DNA of 64,000 bases from Rhizoctonia solani. Lineage: Eukaryota; Basidiomycota; Agaricomycetes; Cantharellales; Ceratobasidiaceae. Position 1 is the first letter of the stretch. Each line of letters opens with the position of its first letter. The position numbers and the translations under genes are program-made. Location of the stretch: assembly GCF_016906535.1 (NCBI RefSeq), contig NC_057378.1:558001-622000 (forward strand), in the 5' to 3' direction. Of this stretch, positions 34,186 through 46,057 are shown piece by piece. The notes under the pieces are model-generated. The model searched no databases. It worked only from the letters and a program-made list of their open reading frames with translations, and was not told the DNA's origin.

Positions 34186-35478
34186 ATGACGAGTATATTG
34201 GGGGCGTTTGTTTTTGTCCTGGTGATGCTGGGACCTATCGCAATAGGTCTCGCTATCTCAGTACCCATCGCAGGAGCCATCGTTCGGTACGTAAATCTCG
34301 GTCATTTCCGCAGCACTCGCGTAACGACCAATCCCGGGGTAGGTTACGAGCAAACTATACGCCCAAGGGCCTTCAACTCAACCAAGAAGAAGATATCAAC
34401 GGAAGCTCTCACGTTGCGCCGGAAGCACGTGTCGGTCCGGCAGTCGACGGTATAATCAACATGGGCCGCCGTATCTTTCGTTTGGAAGGTTGGCCAGGCT
34501 TCTACAAGGGTTTCAGTATGTATGAACACTTGCACTCGCTTCTCTGTACTGACGTCGCCCAGTGCCTGCGCTCGTCTCGACGGTCCTGCTCACTTGGTGG
34601 GCTATTTTGACTATTCCCGGACACGCCAAGTACAAGCCCCGTTCATCCATGCACATACCAGCTACAGGTGTGTTTCGTGGCTTGCTCTATGGATTTGGGA
34701 GCCTCGCTGTGAGCATCCCATACGAGATCCTCTTCAATCGGTAAGCCAATTTTGAATTCATTTCGGGTGGGTCTAACTGCGGTGGTGCGCCAGGGCTGTG
34801 TGCACGCCCCATCGTTTGCCCTGGTTTAGGCCAATGGAAGCGCTGCGAATTATTCTCACCCCTTACGAGCTTCGAAAGCCTTGGGTGCTATACTTGACTC
34901 CAGGATTATTGGCCGCCAGGTGAGAGCATATGGTATTCTTATTGGCCCAAATTAATTTATTGTAATAGGATGTTAATCGTTGTCTGGGTTGTTGCCATCG
35001 CGCGTATCGTCCGTGCCATGCTTCTTCCATCCGTAAGCCGTGACGTCTCGACTCTCGCTATCTGGTCACTTAACCATGCTTCTCGCTTAAGCTCTCCGAT
35101 GGACTCTCGAGTGCACACGACACGGATGACCAAAATCGCATGACTAAATTCCTCAACATGACGAACTTTACCATCTTTGTTCTATTCAGCATGTCATCGA
35201 CCGCTATCTTGTGCCCTCTCGAAGTCCTAGCCACTCGCTTGAGCGTACAACGCAACCACCCCACGACAGATGCTGATTGCGCGATCGACGGCATGGCCGA
35301 TCCCGCGGCGGATTATATCGGAGAAGAAGAGGACGTCATCGCTCTGAGGAGTGAAGAAGATCCATACATTGGATTGGCCGACTGCGCCAGGAGAATGATT
35401 GACGAAGAGGGAATCAGCAGCTTGTTTAGGGCTTGGTGGTTGACCATGATTGCCGTAACCTTGGGCGGGTTTGCTTAA
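34186..35478 (+). CDS. Divergent mitochondrial carrier-like membrane protein
   Basis: The start MTSILGAFVFVLVMLGPIA and later segments (VSTVLLTWWAILTIPG, GVFRGLLYGFGSLAVSIPYE, LYLTPGLLAARMLIVVWVVA) give several membrane spans. A carrier-type repeat is visible in the C-terminal third: CPLEVLATRLSVQRN matches the P-x-[DE]-x-[LIVAT]-[RK] signature, and YIGLADCARRMIDEEGISSL then FRAWW matches the downstream half of a repeat. An earlier half-repeat, INMGRRIFRLEGWPGFYKGF, is also present. Only one canonical signature remains, so this is a degenerate carrier or a Ugo1-like protein of the outer membrane rather than a standard transporter. Exon joins at 34286/34343 and downstream keep frame; no break is seen. 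Confidence 0.7.
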
Positions 35479-35844
35479 TCCTCGACGGAATTCGACCCGC
35501 GGGCGTCAAACGGCGATACGGAAAATTTTAATCTGAGCCGCTTTGAATGTGTATTGTATAGTATTGGACGAATGGACAATAGAATCGCCTTTCTTAATAA
35601 GGGAGTTGTCCTTTTTTATGACTAATACAGGGCCAGTGTGATGCGGAACTGGACAAGCAAACGCGGGTTTCTTGGTCACTGGATGAAGTGCAGGCAGACT
35701 GCGAATTGTAGAATGAGGTAGTGCGATGTAGCTGGCGCCTTCGATATCACGTGGTTGCCAACTCACAGAGCGACTGCGAACATCGACCACGTCCGGCGGA
35801 CGGACGAATCTGGCAATGCGTTCATCGTCTTTTCTTCCCGCCCA
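35479..35844. other. 3' flank of carrier gene, no gene seen
   Basis: I see only the 3' flank of the carrier gene. There is no recognisable gene or RNA before the repeat copy R4. Confidence 0.4.
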
Positions 35845-36062
35845 CCCCCATCCATTTCACCACGTTTACCGAGCGCAGGTGGCCCACCCGGCCCGCGAGT
35901 CGCACTCACGTCTCGGGGGGCTCGTCTCACGTCCGAGCCCGCTAACGCGGTTGGGGCGTCCCCCACCTGCCGATTGCACTCGACACCGTGGCGGCAGGCT
36001 GCCCATGTAGGCATGCACGCATATATGGGCAGGTATCGGAAGCGACGGGCCCTAGGCTCAGT
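35845..36062 (+). repeat. Dispersed hairpin repeat, copy R4 (diverged)
   Basis: It contains GGTGGCCCACCCGGCCCGCGAG, the hairpin CGCGAG-TCGCA-CTCACG (one stem mismatch), GTCTCGGGGGGCTCG, and a second hairpin CCGC-TAA-CGCGG. It ends near GGGCCCTAGGCTCAGT. The long open frame across it (35755-36264) is a by-product of its GC-rich, stop-poor composition and is not a gene. Confidence 0.55.
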
Positions 36063-36378
36063 CAGAAATCAGCAGCCACTCGGTGAAGAATGTGGATCGC
36101 ATGATGGGCTCAGTACGAGCGGTGCCTCGAGATTCTCTCGAAGAGAATACTGTAGAGGTGCCGAAAATGAACACGGCCAAAGGCTTAAAGCACAGGAGGC
36201 CGGAGTGAGAAACGTCATGGCAAAGGCTTACAATTCATATAAATGGAAGCCCGTTTGCTCATAAGGAAGCAGTACATATAGCCCCAAACTTTCAATGAGT
36301 GCATTTACTCAAAAAATGATGCGTGCCTTCAGTCGTCCCATACCAAGGATTCTAGCCAGTTAACTTTGCTAAAAGACG

Positions 36379-36473
36379 TGCCCCCACCAGGGATTGAACC
36401 TGGGACCTCATCATGTGCAAAATTACGTAGCTATAGATACGAGTGATGCGCTCTACCACTGAGCTATAAGGGC
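36379..36473 (-). tRNA. tRNA-Thr(CGU) with a 23-nt intron
   Basis: On the minus strand the acceptor stem GCCCTTA pairs with TGGGGGC, followed by discriminator A. The D arm is GCTC-AGTGGTA-GAGC and the T arm is CCAGG-TTCAATC-CCTGG. The anticodon stem CATCA/TGATG closes a loop C-T-C-G-T-A-A with anticodon CGT. The intron sits after position 37, the canonical eukaryotic site, and is 23 nt. It contains TACG, which can pair with the anticodon as in usual pre-tRNA folding. A-box (TAGCTCAGTGG) and B-box (GGTTCAATCCC) are present. Mature length is 72 nt before CCA. Confidence 0.93.
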
Positions 36474-38228
36474 TTGCCCAGAGACCCTATAGTAGCAATA
36501 GGACCCGAATTCAATTGGGATAAATGATAAGCGAAAAGAACACAGAGCTTTAATATTACTTCACTAGTTATGCAAATGTCGCAAAAATGCTGCAAGTGAG
36601 CGTGAGCTGAGGTTGAGAGAAGAGGCAGAAGGTCACTCTGTGTCCCGTGAGGGGACCTAATTAAATAGTTAATCACCCCGCAATCTACATGATATACCTT
36701 ATATGTTTCTGTACTAATCAATGTATCACATATTTCAGTCTATTTACAAACAATTCACCCTTGTTTGATGATTGGCAGGATTACAAAATTGGGCCCGCCA
36801 CTGTTATGGAATTGCCGTGTGAGATTGATCACCTTGGATTTCCAAGAAGTAGTCTTCAATCCCAATGTCAAGCGCGCTGAACACCATCTCAGAAGTTTGT
36901 GAATGTAAGCGTGCAAAACCTTTCAGGAGTCTGATAGTTACATTGTGACGCCAGGGCAGAGATTTGCTGAAGTCACGCTTCAAGCCTTGTTCTACTGTTG
37001 ATTTGCCCCCATAGACTGGTTCTCCCATGTTTTACCAGCTCCCGTACCAAGCCTAGGCCCTGTTGCCTTTAGGAGCCACCTATGCATGAGGGCGCGCCTA
37101 TATGGGAAGACCTGGCAGCGCGCAACCTAACTTCAGTGCGCATATACTTGTTTAATACCCCCAGATTGGGACGATCGAAGGCGCTCGTAATTTGTCTTCA
37201 TCAGTATGAATGATGATTCTGTGATGGGTTTCACTGCTCCATCGAGTGCGTCCGTCGCATAGGCTTGTTCCATAGGGTAACATGTCGTTGATGCATAGAT
37301 AAATAGCTCCCCAAATCGTTTGGGGGTAACAGTCTATTTAGCCTCCGTCGACTGAATTTCCCTTAGCCTGCGGAGCATGTATATGTTTCGTTGCCGGTTC
37401 TCATGGCTTCCCGTCTAGATCATGCGGTACCAATCGGATTTCGCTGGATCCGTCGATCCTATGGGCCAGTCATTCACAGATCTCTTTCCGGACCGACTTG
37501 AGACAAGGGGCCGGATAGAGAGGTCGTAATTGGGCCATATTATTCAATGGAACGGGCGTTTTACCAAGGTATATTATTCAATGCCGAATGCATATCTGGG
37601 ATCCTCAAATTAATATCCCATTAGGACCGTATACGTATGGATGTGTCACTCTGAAATCACTGGAGTGAAATAATTACGGACAGAAGTCAAACGAACACCG
37701 AATCTATCTACGCACCGGACAAAAGTGCCCAGATCCGGTTATAATTGTTCCACAATGACAGAGGATGCCAATGACCGGTAGCTCCGACAAGGGACATCTA
37801 TCGGAATTGATGGAGAAGGGAACTTCCTAATTTGAGCAGGCACATTATCGGAATCGGGCATTGCCCTGCGCAACAGTCTGGGAATCGAAACATGGACTAT
37901 TATTACCTATGAATGCAGAATGAGCTCAATTTCTTTACCGTACCGCATGCACGCTGTTTGTATGACGACAGTGAGGGGGCAATTGAGAAACACGGCAGCG
38001 CGTTGGAAGTCAAGGCACCGCTTTCATAATCAAGACCCTGAGAGACAGGTGTGGCAGTGCGGGGTTTGAATGGTTTCTTTATCGGAGCACTGCCTGAACG
38101 GGCGACGCAATGAGTTTGGCTCATGGGGTATATAATCCCCGGTGCCCAGTGGGATTGATCCACCACCACTTCTCCTACTCGTTTACGGTCACCACTTGCT
38201 CCAATCGAGGTCGATTAGACGACTTATC
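36474..38228. other. Intergenic region without a recognised gene
   Basis: The open frame at 36804-37028 (-) reads KRDFSKSLPWRHNVTIRLL then DIGIEDYFLEIQGD. It is protein-like and may be a leftover exon or gene fragment, but I cannot assign it. Otherwise nothing is visible except TATATAAT at 38129-38136, about 100 bases before the next ATG. Confidence 0.4.
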
Positions 38229-39059
38229 ATGTCTCCTACACGACACTTTTGCTGCTGCTTGCCCGTTCGACTGGGTACATTCGTACTCTCCTTTGGGTCG
38301 ATCATCACGTCCGGGGCGTATGCTGCGACGATTTGGTATGCAGTTTACAGTGAGTAGCACGAGTTTATTCCGGATTACTAAACATGCTAATGAATAAATA
38401 GTGTCCAAGAACCTGAAGCAAGCTCAGCTCGACAAGCCCCAGGAAGTTGCGTTTGTCGTAGCAGGATCGATCTATTCCTTCCTGTTCATCCTCTCGATGT
38501 TTGGTTTTATTGGTGCTATAACACGCAAGCGCTCGTTCGTCTCTGCCTATGCACAGGCCCTATGGTACATGCTTGGCTTCCAACTCGCGTCGGGTGCATT
38601 CTTTATCTACACGCTCTATCGTCAAAAGAAGGTTCATATCGACCAGTGTGTGGACGAATTGAAGGCCAATAACCCTCCGGCCAACGTCGATCTTGTCAAA
38701 CTTTGTACCATTGCGACGCGAACATGGAAGATTATATACATTGTTGTCTTTGCGTTCAGCTTGCTACTACACGGATGTGAGTCCTCTCCCTGACTTCTCT
38801 TACTTTTACGTACTGACAGATATTAATAGACGCCGCTTTGATCGTTTCCCGCTACGTCGAACAACTTAGCGCTGAACAATCCTACCGCCATACCCACAAG
38901 AGCACCTCTGCCGCCTTCTCTGCTTCTGGGTCTGGCTCCGCCTACTATCCCCACCATCCTCTCGGAGAGAGCACAGATAACCTCACTCAACACCACGATG
39001 GGAAACAAGATTACCCATACGCCACTGCTCAGCACTCTTATGGCCGTTCGAACGTTTAA
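38229..39059 (+). CDS. Four-TM membrane protein (fungal tetraspan-like, function unknown)
   Basis: Three exons (38229-38349, 38402-38776, 38830-39059) join in frame. MSPTRHFCCCLPVRLG opens with a Cys cluster typical of palmitoylated N-termini of tetraspan-like proteins, then TM1 (TFVLSFGSIITSGAYAATIW). TM2 is VAFVVAGSIYSFLFILSMFG, TM3 is AQALWYMLGFQLASGAFFIY, and a soluble loop follows (KKVHIDQCVDELKANNPP). TM4 is IIYIVVFAFSLLLHGYAALI, and the cytoplasmic tail is rich in Ser, His and Tyr (HKSTSAAFSASGSGSAYY). I know this layout from many Agaricomycete hypothetical proteins but not its function. It is intact, without frame breaks. Confidence 0.7.
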
Positions 39060-39638
39060 ACAAATCTTATACTCTGGGCGTTTAGGTTGTTTGCTCTTGG
39101 GTTAATGGCTTGCTTGACCACGATTCCTTTTTCAAAACGCCTTGTATTTATCTTATCATGTATCGTTCCTTGTTCTTGTTCTTGTGAATTCATGTAGTTG
39201 AACGTTTTATCATGACGTATGGTGCCGTAAGGCTCCCGGCCTGCTTGGCCATAGGGGGTATATGCCCGAACGTCGCGAGAGACGGAACATAAATTGGCGC
39301 ACGTGTTCGGTGGACTATTATTAGAACGGTATAGAGTGGACTCAGTGGAATAGCTCACACTATATATGCACACCCACCCCGGCGCTCTGTAAACGCGATA
39401 TAAGTGACGCATATCGATTTGCGAGTTTGTATGCTTGTAACTGACTTGGGCACATGGTCCGTCAATGTACAACATTTGGTTCCTACCAAAATCGCAAAGG
39501 ATTACAGTCTACCAACCAGCGCTCATATTTGAGAGAGAATGCTATTTATCCGCTTTCAGACCACTGGGTTTCAGGCGGGTTAAGCGCCCTTGTTACTTCA
39601 CTTGGCCATTCGACACGTGACTCTCCACACTTTCCGCA
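39060..39638. other. Intergenic spacer
   Basis: 3' flank of the tetraspan-like gene and promoter of Mad1. No gene or repeat is recognised. Confidence 0.5.
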
Positions 39639-42303
39639 ATGGACAGCCGTCTGAGGTCACGCCAGGTAGGAGCAGGGGCCAAGCGGGACACGCTGGCGGC
39701 TCAGCTCGAAGAGGGTAAGATAACCTATTATTTACTCACAGCTTACGTTCTTATTTATATGTTGTCATTTTTTGTTCCAGATCCTTCTCTCTCGAGCACC
39801 CGCCGCTCCCAGCGGGCTGCCCAACACGCAAATTCCATGTCCAAGAACCTATGGGAACGTCGCGTTGTATTAGCCAACGAAAGGATATCTCAGCTGGAAG
39901 CACAGATTATCGAACGGGATGCTGCACATGCTCGATTACAGGCCGAAAATGGGAGACTTGTTGAGAAGGAGAAGGCTGCTAGAGAAGCAAAGGCTTCGTT
40001 AGAGACTAATGTTACCAAGCTTAAAGTATGTTCAATTATTTTTGGGTATCTTACTCGGAGGTTGATTGTGTACTTTCAAGGAAGATGCAGCGGCTAGTAC
40101 GGCTGCCTGGGCCACCAAACTGCGAAAATTGACAGACTCCAATGCCGAGTTCCAAGATGCGAAGGAAGAATTGGCCAATACTGTCCAGTCTTTAGAATCC
40201 AAAGTTTCTCTTTTGGAAAGAAAGGTGTGTTGGAAGTTATATTTACTTTTTTTAGTCAGAGGTTTGAATAAACTTTGTTTATTTGTTAGCTATCAACAAC
40301 CGAGAGTGAACTAGAAGCGTCACAGACCCAGCTCACCATTCGACAAAATTTGACCAACACACTACGAGACCAGTTGGACGAAGTGTTATCGGAGAACAAA
40401 ATTCTAAAGGCCAACAGTTCTGGGGCAAATGCCGGCCGAGACAAAGAATGGACAGTGATCAAGGATGAACTTGCTCGTAAGTACATTCGTCGACCCCCGA
40501 ACAACATATTAAGATTGGCCTACCTATACACAGGGCAAACATCTCATATTACCCAGCTCACCCGCCACAATGCCCAGCTCACACGACAACTTCAAGCACA
40601 GCAAAACGCCGAAATCTTAGCCGAGGAAAACCGGTCGTTGCAAACCAAAGTCACAGAGCTCAATGCCGAGGTTCAACGAATGGCCAAGACCGAGGCCGAG
40701 TTGCGTGTTGCTGCCAGTGCTTCCACCCGTACCCGGGCTGAGCAACAGGTCGAGAAGGAGAAGGAAGAGTTAGAAGTCGAGGTGACCAAGCTGCGCGTCC
40801 AGAATGCCAAGTTATTGGACGAAGTTGGGGAGCTGAAGAGTAATGTTGGAAAAGTCAAATCCAAATTGAGCGGAACGAACAATGTCTTGGGCAGAGAAGG
40901 CGAGGACGCTGATGATGTGGAAGACGATTCTGAAGCTCAGATTGCGGATTTGGAGGCGGAGGTAGAGAGGATGAGAGGCATAGTTGCGGCGTTGCAGGTC
41001 AAAGTCCGTATTGGCTCCGAAGAGAGAAAGGTGCTTCGAGGGATTTTGGTGCGTTGCCATGTTTGCATTTAATTTTGTTGCTCACATTGGGTCCAGTCTA
41101 CCACTTATGCCGATGCCGATGATGCTCTGACAGCTCGCGTTGAACAGCTGGAGAAGTTGTTGGAGCAGAAAGACGCAGAGGCTGCAGGTACGTTATTCAC
41201 TACTCGTGCCAGAATGTCTTTGTAATTTGTGATCGTTTATACAGCCGACTCTGTCGATATGTCGATGCGCTCGCAAATTGGAGATGCGACGTTTAGCACC
41301 GTTCGATGGGAGGCTATTAGGGAACGAGAAAAGAGGGAAAAGGTCGAAGAAGGTTGGTCTACGAGCCTATTTATCACTCACTAGCCACTTCTTCCATCTT
41401 TCCTGACGCCAAGAAGATATGTACTGACTTCTTTGTGTAGAAATGGCCGAACTCACGAAGCAGATCGAAGCGCACGAAGAAACAATCGAGCAACTCGAAC
41501 AGACGCTGTTCGAATTGCGTGGTGAGATTGCGGCTGGTACTCACGATGAAGTAAGTGGATCATACGATACCTGTTCTCCGTAATCTGATGTTGGTTTAGC
41601 CGGGTACTCGTACACTTCAACTTGCTGACAATCCCGAGGCTCGGTGGTTCGCTATGAGGGAGGAAGAAGTAGGAAGGATGAAGGAGGAAATCAACGTCTT
41701 GCGAGCTCGTATTACCGAGGGAGGGTCAGGGGTAGCGACGGCTGCAGATGGAGGTGATGGGGTCCCACGAGAGACATACGAGAATCTACAAAGGGAGAAG
41801 GAAGAACTTGAAGAAGTTGTAAGGCAAAAGGAGAAGCGACTTTTGCGCTTGAAATCGGTACGTGATTCGATCATGATCGAGGGCGATGTGCTTATTTTTT
41901 CGATCAGGTCTTCCAATCCAAGGCGGTTGAGTTCCGAGATTCGATATCATCGCTGCTCGGATATAAGCTCCATTTCGAGCCGAAACACGTTCGTTTGACC
42001 AGCGTCTATGACCGGGATATCGATCTCAAGTTTGCGTCTGGGGGTGGAAACCAGGCCGTTATGGGAGTACGTATCTTTCATACCAAATTTTCATATCATA
42101 CCATATCTAACGTCCATGCTTAGCCTATCCGAATTGGCGGTGGTGCCCAAAACAAGGAAGAGATTGAAACTCAAGTATTAGAGCTAAAATCCATCTGGGT
42201 CGACCAAAAACAAAATGTCCCGTGTTTCTTGGCTCAATTAACGATGTATGCATACGAGCGCGCCGAGATGGGATTGAGTGATTGGGCTGGATTGGACGGT
42301 TAA
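39639..42303 (+). CDS. MAD1: Spindle assembly checkpoint protein Mad1
   Basis: Long coiled-coil protein that anchors Mad2 at unattached kinetochores and nuclear pores. The start MDSRLRSRQVGAGAKR is followed by heptad-rich segments (ERISQLEAQIIERDAAHARL; EEVVRQKEKRLLRLKS). The diagnostic part is the C-terminus. RLLRLKS followed, after the intron at about 41859-41908, by VFQSKAVEFRDSISSLLGYK and FEPKHVRLTSVYDRD matches the Mad1 R-L-K (Bub1-binding) motif and the RWD-like C-terminal domain. It ends AYERAEMGLSDWAGLDG-stop at 42303. Introns are ~50 bp and keep frame throughout; I noticed no break. The Mad2-binding motif should lie upstream of the RLK segment but I did not identify it with confidence. 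Confidence 0.9.
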
Positions 42304-43006
42304 GTGTTCTTTGTTTTCTGACCGGATGTTATGTGCAAAGTTTATGTGTAATTCTGTAGCATTTATTTTTAATTCTCTTGTCCCCCGGTGTTTGTATCCA
42401 AATAGGGGGAAGTCTGGGCCTCAAAAGTGAGCGGTGATAATATTGTGAAATAAAGTTACGATAGCTCTGGAGAACACTCGGATTCGTGGTCTCTGCAGAA
42501 TCCTCGGTTTTAGAAAAGGGTACAAGAGTTATTCCTTGGATATAGTCTAATTATCCACAGAAATGATATATTTAAAATATAGAACGTGTGGTAAAGGAAC
42601 TACATGATGAGGTACGCCCTAGAGAGAAGAGAATGGGATTGAATATACATATACATTACTCAGACTACATTACTCAGACAATAATCCCTTCCTTTTGGTA
42701 ACATATTAAGAGATCGTCTTCCATTATTTACTGGAGCAATGCCGAAAGCTGAGGTGTGAGAAAATCACGAGAATAGCCACTTTGAGCCACCTCAACCTAT
42801 TGGAACGTGCGATCACGTAAAAATCCAAGTGGATGCTATTCAGTATACTTCATTTAATTACGGGATGGAGGTTAATTTAGACCAATGTAACTTTGTCAGC
42901 CCCCTGAGTGAGTCCCCTTATAACCCCTATTTTGACCAGGCTCCTCACGTACCTCCTACCACCACATTCCTCTCCACAGTACATTTTATCATTGACAGGA
43001 CTCAAC
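42304..43006. other. Intergenic spacer
   Basis: 3' flank of Mad1 and promoter of the secreted-protein gene. There is no recognisable gene. Confidence 0.5.
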
Positions 43007-44476
43007 ATGGTACAAATACTGCCACAGTTTGCTACTCTTCTTGCCCTTACCTTGACGGTCGCACGGGGGGCCCCGCATACGAGCTCTGACCACGACCGCC
43101 GCTTTGTGATTGACGCTCAGCTCCCAGGACTTGTTCATGCGCATATTGCACGGGACGACTCGTCCCTGGAGCAGGTAAGTGAAGTGTCATTCATACTTTG
43201 CATAGGATTATAACTAGTTTTTAGGTCCGAGACGAAACCCCATACCAGATTCAAGCGTGGAACCCGTCTACGTGATGCCCTCCCAAATGACCCCTGTCGC
43301 GGCTCTCGGAAAGAACTCGGATCCTCATGTTCAGTTGGCACCTATTTATGATCCTTCGGAGCTCTCGAACAGGCGCCGTGGCCTTGATGATCCTATTGAC
43401 GAGCCGGATCGGGAACATGATGAGCGATTCAACGCAAAGGGCGAACAAGAGCTAGAAGATCAAGAGGGCGACAAAGAAGACCCCATTCCTGAAGACCAAG
43501 ACGAAGCGTCTTCGTTAGGCAAACGACAATATTATATTGACGGGGTGGTGAGTTGAAATCTACCCCTATCTCCTGAATTGCTATTGACTTTTAGATCGTA
43601 GAACGCCCCAGGACTTATTGTATCGCACTTGAACCCCTCTCTGTTGAGCTTTATTAACCACGAGGTAGCACTTTATGACATACATCGCCGAGGTCTACTT
43701 GATCCGCTCATTCCTATCCTTGGTTCATTGCCTGGTGTTGGAGGTGTCGTTTCTATTATTGCAGATACCCTAGGGAACGTCCTTAATGGTCTTCCTATTA
43801 TCGGGCCGCTCCTTGGGGGACTTCTTTTATCCCCACACAAGTCTGCCAGCGCTCAGGGGGTGGATGGTGCGCCTGCTTCTCTAGAATACTACCTAGATGC
43901 GGCATCGATTCGAAACGCAACAACCATTTATCTGGTGGACTCGGGTCGTCCTTCACCTTTTGCCCTTGCTGCTCAGGAGGCCGGTAGCAATAGCACCATT
44001 GACGAACAACTTGTTTCGCTTCAAATGGCTTTTGTCAACCCCGAAACTGGGAAGATTGAACCCCATTGCGCAACATTCCAGGGAGGCTCCAATGGAGATC
44101 AGTCAGAACCAGCAACTCTTGCCGTTCAACCATGTATCACCGATGGTACGTCTCAAGAGCCTCATCCGAGCCAACTATGGGGCTTCAATCCCTCGAATGC
44201 GGTCGTCCGGCCCATGTGGAACGCTCAGAAGTCTGAAGGCGGCAAGTCGAAGCGCGCATACATTGTACAGTCTGCGGGTGGCCAAATGCGAGCGTTTCCG
44301 AGTCTGCTAACGATGGAATGGATAAGGTGGTATTAGTGTTCAAACCTTGGGAGGCCAATGGCACCAACTCTACTCAGCCCGGAGCGATGTATGATCCGAA
44401 GGAGGCTGGAAACTGGCAGTTCGATTTGGGGAATGCTACCGCGGGAGACTCGAGTCCGGCTGGTGCCAGTCCATGA
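43007..44476 (+). CDS. Secreted protein of unknown function (frame-broken as written)
   Basis: I do not recognise the family. The start MVQILPQFATLLALTLTVA-RG is a clear signal peptide. An acidic, Pro/Asp/Glu-rich middle (QELEDQEGDKEDPIPEDQDE) ends SLGKRQYYIDG, where KR could be a Kex2-type cleavage site. A hydrophobic, Gly-rich stretch follows (LGSLPGVGGVVSIIADTLG, LPIIGPLLGGLLL), then a globular region with N-glycosylation sites. The last part shifts frame: AYIVQSAGG is followed in the next frame by PNASVSESANDGMDKVVLVF to GDSSPAGASP-stop at 44476, implying one missing G in the run at about 44276-44280. The join of exon 1 (to 43174) with the next exon (about 43225) also does not keep frame. 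A secreted cell-surface or effector-like role is possible but unsupported. Confidence 0.6.
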
Positions 44477-44700
44477 TCGAAGACTATGACGAAGGTGTAC
44501 CAGTATTCATTGCGGGGAACGTCTAGATAATTTGACAGATACCGAACCCGGGGCCGTATCTACCAATAGATTCAAAATATTGTACGCATATAATTATGGA
44601 ACTTGTATTTTAGCATTTTCAAACCGAATGACCCTTTAACCACTCAGCTTTGCAGTATGATGGAAATTGATGCCATTGGTACATGAAAGAATACAATTTA
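44477..44700. terminator. Convergent 3' region
   Basis: 224 bp between the stop codons of the secreted-protein gene and the proteasome gene, which converge here. It must hold both polyadenylation regions; no precise signal is claimed. Confidence 0.3.
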
Positions 44701-45812
44701 CTACTGAGTCTGCGCACCATACCCACGAATCTTGTCCGCAAAAGACCATTCGGTTTCAGCCACAATGGATTCACTAATATTGACACCCTGTGACGTAACA
44801 GTAGCGATTTGGAACTAATAAAGTACTACCATTAAGTTTAAATTTGTTTAAATGCGGAATAGCAGGCCACACCTTGTTTAAGCTCCGTGCATCACGATAG
44901 AACAGCACCTTCATACATTCGACCAGCAGTGCTTTGCCTTCTTCTTCAGTCAAAGTAGTCTCACGTCCTTCAACTGCCTTGCGAAGTAGTGGAATGGCTA
45001 TCATGGATCCATAACCCGTAGCAATCGTTGAAGCGGAATAAGTAGTTCCAAGAAGGTCAACATACCCCAAGAAGCTAAGCATAATATTAGGAGAGAGTTC
45101 AATTGAAATGAATGAATACTTACCTTTGGTCATCTTTGAAACCTCCTACAATCATCGAATTCCAAAGTGGGTTGATCTTCGAACGACGCGCGTACATCAC
45201 CCGACTAAGGTATTCGTAGATCTCCTTCGGGCCGAGTTCATGGCCGTCCTCTTCGTTGCTCTCCTCAATCCTACGTAATGTTAGAATATTTCGTGTGAAA
45301 GCAATATCTGCTCACATGAGGTTATCCAAGAGATGCTGAAGATATTGGAAGTCACTCATATCGCCTCCAGCCCCAATGACAGTGTAATTTCCGACAGGAT
45401 GGAGACGTCGGATATCCTTGAAACGTGCCAAGGAGCCATAGGATGCTATCATTCGAATAAAACGAGGTTTAGTAACGGTACAAACGTGATCAGAACCATA
45501 CCAACCTAGATTATCCGCGGCGAGCATCACCCCATCTTTAAATCGGATACCCAAGACGCTGGTTCCGGTTACAATAGGCTGCCTACCAAAGGCTCAGGCA
45601 TGTCTTCAGCTTATTTAAGATGTGTTACTACTGTGTTCGCTGAACACCCTCGGCAAATGCGCTTGTTTGGGTTGAGGTCGTGCATGGAGAGGGTATGTTC
45701 CATATGGATCGACCGTATCGTTTCTCTAGGCAATATATTTCGTTAATGCAACATGCTTTTACAAGAAGAAACCACTCACAGGCCTTCCCCAGTTTGTCGG
45801 AAAATGATCCAT
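44701..45812 (-). CDS. PRE4: 20S proteasome subunit beta7 (Pre4 / PSMB4 type)
   Basis: Non-catalytic beta subunit of the 20S proteasome core. MDHFPTNWGRP at 45812, then after an intron NDTVDPYGTYPLHARPQP, is the known N-terminal pattern of the propeptide. AFAEGVQRTQ and QPIVTGTSVLGIRFKDGVM mark the processing region and first strand. It continues ADNLGxYGSLARFKDIRR, GAGGDMSDFQYLQHLLD, IYEYLSRVMYARRSKINP, FLGYVDLLGTTYSASTIATG and ends ADKIRGYGAQTQ-stop. No catalytic Thr1 is expected in this subunit. The frame breaks between RPQPKQ and SAFAEG at about 45664-45670, where one extra base in the AAA run (CCCAAAACA) would restore it. As the protein is essential, this is almost certainly a sequence error. 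It is divergent from the reductase gene, with 245 bp between the start codons. Confidence 0.9.
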
Positions 45813-46057
45813 TATGCAGGTCGTGAACAGGTCAAGAAGCGACGCGTATGTGGGATGGCTTTGTCAGCAGCTATTGGGCAATGTGCAGTGGCTATACACC
45901 TACTCTCTAAGCGCCGAATGATCGACAACACTGTCCCTGGCTCGTGAGGTCATTGACGTGGGCGTGGACGTGGGTTGCAGCAGTCCATCGAGCTTTTGTT
46001 TTCTTGTTCGAAACCACGATAATAACTTAGAAATTCGACATCCCAACTAATAATAAA
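45813..46057. promoter_or_regulatory. Shared divergent promoter, proteasome beta7 / steroid reductase-like
   Basis: The start codons at 45812 (-) and 46058 (+) are 245 bp apart, so both genes must use this interval. No TATA box or well-defined factor site was identified. Confidence 0.45.

Noticed and set aside
35755..36264. 169-codon open frame
   Set aside because: It lies across the GC-rich hairpin repeat R4, where stops are rare. There is no domain, and it is rich in Arg/Pro/Ser like other shadow frames in the repeat copies.
36804..37028. Protein-like minus-strand frame as a gene
   Set aside because: It shows no start context, no joinable exons and no recognised family. At best it is a gene fragment.
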